From contig JAEEQO010000092.1 in assembly GCA_016285335.1 (NCBI GenBank), positions 1 through 10,687 on the forward strand: a stretch of 10,687 nucleotides of DNA, given 5' to 3'. Position numbers and translations under genes: made by a program. This DNA is from Victivallales bacterium. GTDB taxonomy: Bacteria > Verrucomicrobiota > Lentisphaeria > Victivallales > UBA1829. The notes under the pieces were generated by a model. It searched no databases and was not told the DNA's origin. It was given only the letters and a program-made list of their open reading frames with translations. Shown piece by piece: positions 5,380 through 10,687 of the stretch (the first letter of the stretch is position 1; every line of letters starts with the position of its first letter).

Positions 5380-7038
5380 TCAGTTGTCGAGAAAAACGAG
5401 GCGGAAAACGCAGATCGCCGCCGCGAACATCATCGGCCCGGCGGGGAAGAACAGGCTCGCGGCGAACACCGCGAGCGAGGCCGCCACGCCCAGCACGAAC
5501 GCCAGCGGGATCGCCGGCCCCGGCTGGACCGGCTCCTGGATCCGGGTCTGGACCAGATCGCCGAGGAACCCGACGGGGAGCAGGAAGCACGCCATGGAAG
5601 AATACTGGAGCAGGCCGAACAGCGGATCGGGGACCCGTTCCAGCCGGAACGCCAGCGCATAGCAGGCGAGACCGAGCAGCGTGTAGAGGACGCGCGTCAA
5701 TCTGTGTTTGACTCTCGTCGGCCATTTGAGCGAGATCAGCGCCAGGAGGCCGACGAAGGGCAGCCATGCCAGCGAACCCCAGTTGAACAATACCGGCCGC
5801 GGGGACGGCAGACAGTTCAGCAGCGCCACGCTGAAGAGCGAGAGGCAGCCGGTGAAGAGGAACATGTCCTCGAACGCCAGGAACGCCTGTTTGTGGACCG
5901 GTTTCCACGAGATGAAGTACCGCAGGATCAGATAGACGAGCAGGGCCGCGCCGAGCGCCCACGCGCAGATTCTGCCGTACGGGAGGCCGCCGGGAAGGTG
6001 TTTCCGCAGGTGCGGCAGGAGTTCCGCCTCGGCATACGCGAGCGGGCCGATGTTCCGTCCGAAGCGGTCCCGGTCTCTGTGGATGTTCTCCAGAAGCCAC
6101 GCGGGCGGGGCGTCGGAGTAATCCCGCTGCAGGACGACGGAAATGGCGTCGACCGGCACCTCGCCTTCGGCATAATACCCGGCGATGACCGCGTTGTCGT
6201 TGATCTCGTCCAGGTCGAAGACGGGGGACGGCATTTCGCCGTCTTCCGGGGCAGGCCTCCTGAGGAAGTCCTTCAGGCTTTCAGGATATTTTGCGGCGTG
6301 CATCGGCACGGAGGAAGCCGCGACGATGCGGTCGCCGAAGCGGAACGTCCCGACGCTGCCGAAGACGTTCTTCATGGCGGTCATGGCGCATGCGGCGGCC
6401 TGCGGCCTGTCATGCGGCAGCACGACGGCGAACACCGTGCCCGCGTTCGCGCGTGCCTGTGCGATGTTTTCGAAGGTCTGCGACGTCCAGAGATCGATCC
6501 CCGGCGCGGTGACGCGGGCGGGGAACGCGCAGTCCAGCAGGATCATGTCGAACCTTTCCGGACGGAGTTTCCCGTCCAGGAAAACATCCCATGATTCCCG
6601 GTCGCGCGGATCGGCGATCACCGGAAGCCCGGAGAGCGGCCGGAATTCGCGGGGCAGGGGGTTGCTCAGGTCGAACTCCAGGCCGATGCCGATCATCCGG
6701 CCCCAGTATTTCGGAGCCTCGAAGTTGGCAATCGCAGCCGGGACTTCGTCGTTAAAAAGCTCAGTCAGGTTCTGTTTCGGAGCGTAGATATCTGGACGGT
6801 CGGTAACGACCGCGACGCTGGGATCGAGCTTGCCCGAGGAGAACGCGACGGCGGCCGTTTCCAGGCGAATCCTGGCGTTCAGGGATTCCTGTCCGGCAGC
6901 GGACGCGGGATCGCGCACGGGAGCCGGTTCCTGCCTGGAAAACCACAGCACGGCCGCGAAGAAAAGAAACGGGAGAACCGCGAGGAAGACGATCCGCCAG
7001 CGTGCGGGGACGCCTGATTGTACCTGAAGAACAGCCAT
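5380..7038 (-). CDS. Membrane protein with degenerate spermidine-synthase-like domain
   Basis: This 552-residue protein has one N-terminal membrane segment (about 16-33), a soluble part of about 330 residues, and around seven C-terminal membrane segments (from about 370, beginning RICAWALGAALLVYLILRY, to the end). The soluble part resembles the second half of a spermidine synthase/Rossmann methyltransferase fold: VIADPRDRESWDVF (140-153), the strand FDMILLDCAFP (163-173) and a SQTFENIAQARANAGTVFAV stretch. The Gly-rich SAM-binding loop is not recognisable; the best candidate, MIGIGLEFD (115-123), lacks the GxGxG form. Bacteria have fused membrane/spermidine-synthase proteins, but this one is probably not an active aminopropyltransferase. 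The ATG at 7036-7038 has no ribosome-binding site, and a strong terminator lies about 10 bases upstream. No alternative GTG/TTG occurs before the first helix. Function unknown. Confidence 0.8.
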   Translation of the reverse strand: MAVLQVQSGVPARWRIVFLAVLPFLFFAAVLWFSRQEPAPVRDPASAAGQESLNARIRLETAAVAFSSGKLDPSVAVVTDRPDIYAPKQNLTELFNDEVPAAIANFEAPKYWGRMIGIGLEFDLSNPLPREFRPLSGLPVIADPRDRESWDVFLDGKLRPERFDMILLDCAFPARVTAPGIDLWTSQTFENIAQARANAGTVFAVVLPHDRPQAAACAMTAMKNVFGSVGTFRFGDRIVAASSVPMHAAKYPESLKDFLRRPAPEDGEMPSPVFDLDEINDNAVIAGYYAEGEVPVDAISVVLQRDYSDAPPAWLLENIHRDRDRFGRNIGPLAYAEAELLPHLRKHLPGGLPYGRICAWALGAALLVYLILRYFISWKPVHKQAFLAFEDMFLFTGCLSLFSVALLNCLPSPRPVLFNWGSLAWLPFVGLLALISLKWPTRVKHRLTRVLYTLLGLACYALAFRLERVPDPLFGLLQYSSMACFLLPVGFLGDLVQTRIQEPVQPGPAIPLAFVLGVAASLAVFAASLFFPAGPMMFAAAICVFRLVFLDN

Positions 7039-7048
7039 GAACGGAGCT

Positions 7049-7083
7049 TAAAAAAAGCGACCCGCGGGGAGCCGCGGATCGCT
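7049..7083 (-). terminator. Strong intrinsic terminator after the LysM gene
   Basis: The arms 7056-7067 and 7072-7083 form a 12-pair stem with a four-base loop. The single irregular pair is G.U on the minus-strand RNA but A.C on the plus strand, so it was made for the minus strand. Seven U residues follow (complement of 7050-7056). It lies 17 bases behind the LysM stop at 7101. Confidence 0.9.
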
Positions 7084-7100
7084 TTCGGAGAAAAATCTGC

Positions 7101-8387
7101 TCACATGAACGGCAGATTGACGATCGTGCCGGCGGGGATCTTCTGGCCGGTCTTGAACTGCGGGTTCAGGCGCAGCATGTCTTCAAGCTTGCGGTCGTGA
7201 TAGTCCGCGAGGTCCTCGATCGTGGATTCGAATTCCGTCGTGATGGGGAGGACGTTGGCGTCCACGCCGGAGATGACGGCGGGGAGTGCCGAGCTGCCGG
7301 AAGTGGCGGCGGGCTTGGTGGTCGCGGGCGTGGCGGTGGAGGCGGAGGAGCCGCCGCCGAATGAGCCGCCGCCGAGGGGCTCGACGATGCCGCCGGAGCC
7401 TTCGCCGGCGTTCGAGGCGCCGGAGGAGGTCTTCGTCGTCGTATCGGCCTTCGTATCGGTCTTCGTCGTGGTCGTCGCGGCCTTGGTGTCTGCCTTAGTG
7501 TCGGTCTTCGTGGTCGTCGCGGCCTTGGTGTCCGTCTTCGTGGTGGTGGTCGAAGTCGAGGCGGCTTTGCTTCCGGCGGCGGGGATGACGAGCGTCTGAC
7601 CGACGCGGAGGATGGCTTTCGGATCGACATTGTTTGCGGCGACGAGGTCGGCGAGCTTCACATGGTGACGCTGCGCGATCACGCTGAGGCTGTCGCCTTT
7701 CTTCACGACGTAGAGCGTTTCGCCGTCCTTCGTGGCGGGCGTCGTCTTCGTGGCGGTCGAAGTCTTCGTGGTCGTAGATGCCTTTGCGTCGGTCTTTGCG
7801 TCGGTCTTGGCGTCGGTCTTGGCCGGTTCCGTCTTCTTCTGCGGGATGGGCTTGCCGACGGCGTTCTTGGCGTCCGGCGGGATCATGAGCGTCTGCCCGA
7901 TTTTGAGCGGGGCCTTTTCGTCGATGCCGTTGATCTCGGCGAGGCGTGCCACGGGCACGCCGTAGACCATGCCGATGCCCCACAGCGTGTCGCCCTTCAC
8001 GACCTTGTATTCCACGGAGCCTTCGGGCACGCTGCTCTTCACCGCGGACTGCTGATCCTCCTCAACGGGCTGAAGCTGCGGACCGGCGTCCTGCTGACCG
8101 TCCTGCTGACCGGAAACGCCGCCCTGCGGACCATTGTTTTCGACCGGGCCGACCGGGACGTCGTCCTCGATGTAGATGGTCTCGTTTTCGACGATTTCCG
8201 TGCCGGTGGAAGGAGTGGCCTCGGTCGGAGTCTGGGTCTGGGTACTGGCGACAGCCTCGCCCCGATAGGGCTCTTCGACGAACGTGCCGCCGGGGACGCG
8301 GACGGGTTTGTCTGCGCATGCGGTGAGGAGAAGTGCGGCGGCAGCGGTCGCGGCCGCGGGGGTGACGATGCGGATCATGGCTTTCAT
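7101..8387 (-). CDS. LysM-domain lipoprotein with Thr/Lys linkers
   Basis: This is a 428-residue protein. A lipoprotein signal peptide is evident: hydrophobic Ala/Leu core and lipobox LLTAC with C24 as the acylated cysteine, followed by A-D-K. An Asp at +3 leaves inner versus outer membrane open. An acidic, Gln-rich stretch (about 60-115) leads to LysM1 (126-170: YKVVKGDTLWGIG to GQTLMIP). A Lys/Thr/Ala linker (about 186-218) precedes LysM2 (225-269: YVVKKGDSLSVIAQRHH to GQTLVIP). A second, longer linker (275-322) and a Gly/Ser-rich part follow, then a degenerate LysM-like C-terminus (about 380-428: ITTEFESTIEDLADYHDRK to GTIVNLPFM). LysM domains bind the glycan of peptidoglycan, so the protein likely ties membrane to wall or marks septal or cell-wall sites. 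No hydrolase domain is present. GGAGG on the minus strand lies 11 bases before the ATG. Confidence 0.93.
   Translation of the reverse strand: MKAMIRIVTPAAATAAAALLLTACADKPVRVPGGTFVEEPYRGEAVASTQTQTPTEATPSTGTEIVENETIYIEDDVPVGPVENNGPQGGVSGQQDGQQDAGPQLQPVEEDQQSAVKSSVPEGSVEYKVVKGDTLWGIGMVYGVPVARLAEINGIDEKAPLKIGQTLMIPPDAKNAVGKPIPQKKTEPAKTDAKTDAKTDAKASTTTKTSTATKTTPATKDGETLYVVKKGDSLSVIAQRHHVKLADLVAANNVDPKAILRVGQTLVIPAAGSKAASTSTTTTKTDTKAATTTKTDTKADTKAATTTTKTDTKADTTTKTSSGASNAGEGSGGIVEPLGGGSFGGGSSASTATPATTKPAATSGSSALPAVISGVDANVLPITTEFESTIEDLADYHDRKLEDMLRLNPQFKTGQKIPAGTIVNLPFM
7422..7565 (-). repeat. Low-complexity Thr/Lys/Asp linker repeat
   Basis: Inside the LysM gene, DNA encoding residues 275-322 repeats blocks such as TTTKTDTKAA and TKADTKAATT; the plus strand shows recurring GTCTTCGTCGTGGTCGTCGC-like units. 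It encodes a flexible, positively charged linker. Such tracts tend to vary in length between strains. Confidence 0.8.
7734..7832 (-). repeat. Low-complexity Lys/Thr/Ala linker repeat
   Basis: Residues 186-218 of the LysM protein include the tandem tetrapeptide TDAK three times in a row (from T191), then Thr/Lys/Ala-rich sequence. The encoding DNA repeats near-identical 12-base units. It separates LysM1 from LysM2. Confidence 0.75.
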
Positions 8388-8446
8388 GACGGGTGGAACC
8401 TCCGGAAAAGTTATTTGAACATGATTTCAGAATACGCGAACTGTGC

Positions 8447-8472
8447 GGCGTTCCCGAAGAAAAAAGAACGCC
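8447..8472 (-). promoter_or_regulatory. 5'-terminal hairpin of the LysM mRNA
   Basis: GGCGTTC (8447-8453) and GAACGCC (8466-8472) form a perfect seven-pair stem with a 12-base, T-rich loop on the minus strand. With the promoter proposed at 8480-8507, it would fold at the very 5' end of the transcript, a position that often protects mRNA from decay. There is no U-run, so it is not a terminator. Confidence 0.45.
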
Positions 8473-8479
8473 ATCATAT

Positions 8480-8507
8480 ATTTTAAGGCAAAAAGCCGAT
8501 AATTCAA
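8480..8507 (-). promoter_or_regulatory. Promoter of the LysM lipoprotein gene
   Basis: On the minus strand TTGAAT (8507-8502) and TAAAAT (8485-8480) are 16 bases apart. The leader of about 85 bases contains a hairpin at 8447-8472. An alternative -10, TATGAT (8478-8473), has no good -35 box. A-tracts lie just upstream at 8521-8547. Confidence 0.5.
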
Positions 8508-8520
8508 ATGAAGTCCGGCA

Positions 8521-8547
8521 TTTTTTGTGACTTTTTTTGCTTTTTTT
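8521..8547 (-). promoter_or_regulatory. Phased A-tracts (UP-like or curved DNA)
   Basis: Three runs of six or seven A on the minus strand (8521-8526, 8532-8538, 8541-8547) are centred about 9-11.5 bases apart, roughly one helical turn. They begin about 14 bases upstream of the predicted -35 box, where an UP element or intrinsic bend would increase promoter strength. Confidence 0.4.
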
Positions 8548-8563
8548 GACGGGACGGGGATGC

Positions 8564-8583
8564 AAAAGCGGGGAAACCCCCGC
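8564..8583 (-). terminator. Intrinsic terminator after the M16 gene
   Basis: GCGGGG (8568-8573) pairs with CCCCGC (8578-8583) around a four-base loop, followed on the minus strand by four U (complement of 8564-8567). It begins two bases past the stop codon of the M16 gene. The stem is short but purely G-C; the U-run is short. Confidence 0.6.
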
Positions 8584-8584
8584 A

Positions 8585-10687
8585 TCAGCGCTTCTTCCCG
8601 GCTTTTTTCGCGGACCTTTTCGCGGCGGGATCGCCGTTCGAATACGCGATCACGGAAGAAAGCTCCACGCCCTTCAGATCGCGTTTCAGGCGGCGGTTCA
8701 GCTCCGCCCGCGTGAGCTTGTTGAGCTGTTCGCGGCGTGTCCACGGCTGGAGCGCGTCCCCGATCAGGTACTGTTCCAGCGCCGCCTGTTTCGCGAGCGA
8801 CCCGGACGTGGTGGCGTCGAACGCGTACTTGCGGGCGGCGAGCGCGGCGTCGAACTCGTCCTTGCCGAGGCCGTCGGCCGCGAGGCGGCGGAATTCGTCG
8901 AGAAGCATTCCCCGGACCTCGACGGCATGGTCATCCGAGGTGGAGGCGGCGAACGCGGAATAACCTGCGCCGAACCCGTACATGCGCAGGAAGCCGGTCC
9001 AGTAGGCGAGGCCTTTTTCACCGCGCACGGTCTTGAAGAGCCTCGACGCCATGCCGTTCTCCGCGTTCAGCACCAGGTCCCAGATCAGGTCGGAGGTCTC
9101 CACGCCGCACGAACGGAACCCGCATGCCACGAAAGCCTGCTTGCGCTGTTCCAGCGCGAACGTGAGGTCGGCGATGCGGGGCATCTTCGGCGGAGCGGGG
9201 CGTTTTTGCACAAAATCGGTCCAGCGTCCGGCGGAGAAGATGTCGTTCGCGACCTCGCGGGCCTGTTTCGGGGTGATCGCGCCGGAGAACGCCAGACACG
9301 CGGCCGGGGCGGACAGCACGCGGTTCAAATAGCAGTCCTTCAGCTTTGCGGCGGATGCCTTTTTCAGTGCGGCGAGGGTGGCTTCCGGGCTGCGCCCGTA
9401 GGGATGATCCGCGCCGAAAAGGTGTTCCTTCAGGCGGGCGAGCGCGACCGTGTCCGGCTGAAGCAGCGAGCTTTCGAACTCGCGTACCATGTTCTGCCGT
9501 TCACGTTCGACGGCTTCGGCGGGGAACATCGGCGCGGTTGCGACGGTGGCGGCGAGTTTTGCCGCGCGGCGGAAGTTTTTCCGCGGGAACTGGAACGACA
9601 GGAACATGGAGTTGCTTCCCGCGACGCAGGACGCGACGATCGCGTCGTCGGCGAGCGCTTCGGCCAGGGCGGTTTCGTCGTATTTGCCCGCACCGCAGAA
9701 GACGGTTTCGGCAATGAGGCGGGAGAACATGCTTTCGGAAGCGGATTCGAACGCGGCGGCGCAGGGCAGCACGAACGTGATCTCCGCCATCGTCCGCGTC
9801 GGGTCCTCCAGCAGAAGCATGGTCTGGCCGGACTTCGCCGTTTCGACGAGCGGCCGGGGCAGGGCGGGTGCGGATTTCCCGCGGGAAGCCTTCTTCGCCT
9901 TGCCCGCGTCGGCCGGGGCCATGCGGACGCATGTGACGTCGTCGGGCGAAAGCATGGTGCGGAGGATCTCCGTCACGTCGTCGGGCGTAATGGCGTCGAG
10001 GTCGCGCAGGACGACGTTCAGGTCGCAGCTGCCTGTCATGCGGACCGAATTGCAGACGAGCGAGGCGAAGTCGGAAGGCGTCTCGAAGCGGTAGAGGATC
10101 TCCGCTTCGACGGCGGCACGGGCGCGTGCGATCTCGCGTTTCGTGACCGGGCGGTCGCGGAAGCTTCGGAGCACGTCGTGGAATCCCGCCTGCATGGCGT
10201 CAAGTTTCGCCGGATTGCCCTCGAACGCCGTGAAGAAGAACCCCTGTCCGTCCTGAAACATCATGTAATCGGCCCACGAGTCCGAGACCAGCTCGTTTTC
10301 GACGTGCATGGCGCGGTACACGCGCCCGGATTCGTCGTCGAACAGGAACGCGAGCACGCGAAGGGCGGCGTTTTCGCGCGGCGTGAGGTCGTGAAGCTGC
10401 CACCCGAACGCGAGGAACGCCAGCGAGTCCTTCCAGGTCAGGTCGACCGTGTGGCGGCCGGAGCGCGCGAACGGCCTTGCCGGAGTGTCCTCGCGGAACG
10501 AATCCGGCTGCCAGTCTTCGAGTTTGGAGCGCAGTTCGGCGAGCACGGCGTCGGCGTCGAAACGTCCGGCGATGTAGAACGCCATGCGTTCGGGCGTGTA
10601 GCGGCGGCGGTGGTACGCCATCATCTGTTCGCGCGTCACGGATTTGAGCAGATGGTCGTATCCGATGATCGGCACGCGGTACGGACT
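8585..10687 (-). CDS. M16-family (pitrilysin/insulinase-like) protease, N-terminus outside window
   Basis: The frame is open from the window edge to TGA at 8585-8587, giving 700 visible residues. It begins SPYRVPIIGYDHL, the part of the first M16 domain that lies well after the zinc motif, so the HxxEH site should be encoded beyond 10687. The GTG at 10673-10675 is an internal valine, not a start. Visible parts are the rest of domain 1 with REQMMAYHRRRYTPERMAFY, domain 2 (about 60-250), a Lys/Ala-rich hinge (about 260-285), and two further M16-type domains. The last contains GMASRLFKTVRGEKGLAYWT, the conserved Arg/Tyr region of the inactive partner half. The tail is basic (KRSAKKAGKKR). Such enzymes cleave short peptides in a clam-shell chamber, often in the periplasm. 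No signal peptide can be judged. It is terminated before the LysM gene, so the two are separate units. Confidence 0.92.
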   Translation of the reverse strand, partial: SPYRVPIIGYDHLLKSVTREQMMAYHRRRYTPERMAFYIAGRFDADAVLAELRSKLEDWQPDSFREDTPARPFARSGRHTVDLTWKDSLAFLAFGWQLHDLTPRENAALRVLAFLFDDESGRVYRAMHVENELVSDSWADYMMFQDGQGFFFTAFEGNPAKLDAMQAGFHDVLRSFRDRPVTKREIARARAAVEAEILYRFETPSDFASLVCNSVRMTGSCDLNVVLRDLDAITPDDVTEILRTMLSPDDVTCVRMAPADAGKAKKASRGKSAPALPRPLVETAKSGQTMLLLEDPTRTMAEITFVLPCAAAFESASESMFSRLIAETVFCGAGKYDETALAEALADDAIVASCVAGSNSMFLSFQFPRKNFRRAAKLAATVATAPMFPAEAVERERQNMVREFESSLLQPDTVALARLKEHLFGADHPYGRSPEATLAALKKASAAKLKDCYLNRVLSAPAACLAFSGAITPKQAREVANDIFSAGRWTDFVQKRPAPPKMPRIADLTFALEQRKQAFVACGFRSCGVETSDLIWDLVLNAENGMASRLFKTVRGEKGLAYWTGFLRMYGFGAGYSAFAASTSDDHAVEVRGMLLDEFRRLAADGLGKDEFDAALAARKYAFDATTSGSLAKQAALEQYLIGDALQPWTRREQLNKLTRAELNRRLKRDLKGVELSSVIAYSNGDPAAKRSAKKAGKKR

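Noticed and set aside
4895..6100. 401-codon open frame on the minus strand
   Set aside because: It is in another frame of the membrane-protein gene and antisense to the methyltransferase. It is rich in Arg, Pro and Ala with no recognisable domain.
4648..6594. 648-codon open frame on the plus strand
   Set aside because: It starts inside a promoter, overlaps the methyltransferase in another frame and the 552-residue gene antisense. The product is Arg/Gly/Asp-rich low-complexity sequence typical of shadows in GC-rich DNA.
7222..7599. Repeat-rich stretch considered as a CRISPR-like array
   Set aside because: The repeats are codon-periodic, lie in frame and encode a Thr/Lys linker; there are no unique spacers of constant length.
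7662..8486. 274-codon frame antisense to the LysM gene
   Set aside because: It has no domain, lacks a ribosome-binding site and runs through the LysM promoter region.
10673..10675. GTG as a start codon of the M16 gene
   Set aside because: The frame continues upstream as S-P-Y-R, matching the conserved PYR.P..G motif within M16 domains, so this is an internal valine.
1..10687. A novel defence, secretion or biosynthetic system
   Set aside because: The recognisable genes are housekeeping and envelope functions in separate transcription units; no co-directional cluster of unknown genes is present.

Overview
This is a GC-rich bacterial chromosome segment made mostly of housekeeping and cell-envelope genes. 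lpxA (lipid A synthesis) and a lipobox LysM lipoprotein indicate a Gram-negative, outer-membrane organism. A lineage in the PVC group (Lentisphaerota, Kiritimatiellota or Verrucomicrobiota) is my best guess from the overall gene style. The window holds no 16S rRNA or other decisive marker, so that placement is weak. I see no tRNA, rRNA, CRISPR array, transposase, integrase or phage gene.

Layout. Bases 1-1459 (+) are a tight operon: the 3' end of rplS (L19), rnhB (RNase HII) and a six-helix membrane protein of the DUF7010 type. A strong-looking promoter at 1554-1581 precedes a secreted Sel1-repeat protein (1633-3273, +). Each of these two transcription units is followed by the same kind of degenerate 9-base tandem repeat, whose unit is self-complementary. 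The gap 3274-3585 has no convincing gene. It holds that repeat, a nested hairpin (3343-3421) and a 154-base imperfect inverted repeat (3424-3577) whose two arms look like diverged copies of one ~75-base sequence.

Bases 3586-4515 (-) carry lpxA, preceded by a 36-codon, very basic mini-gene with a good ribosome-binding site. Divergent promoters at 4570-4597 (-) and 4648-4676 (+) separate this pair from a SAM-dependent methyltransferase (4721-5344, +), whose leader contains a near-perfect 16-base direct repeat with a 21-base period. From 5380 to the window end all genes are on the minus strand. In transcription order they are an M16-type zinc protease (N-terminal part beyond the window), a LysM lipoprotein, and a membrane protein with a degraded spermidine-synthase-like domain. 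Intrinsic terminators lie behind the M16 gene and behind the LysM gene. The second one ends only about 10 bases before the start codon of the next gene.

How the genes relate: lpxA, the LysM lipoprotein, the Sel1 protein and perhaps the M16 protease act at or across the envelope, while rplS and rnhB serve translation and genome maintenance. There is no sign of a defence island or a dedicated new enzyme system. The most unusual material is non-coding: the palindromic gap at 3343-3577, the 9-base repeat family, the direct repeat in the methyltransferase leader, and the 36-codon gene before lpxA.
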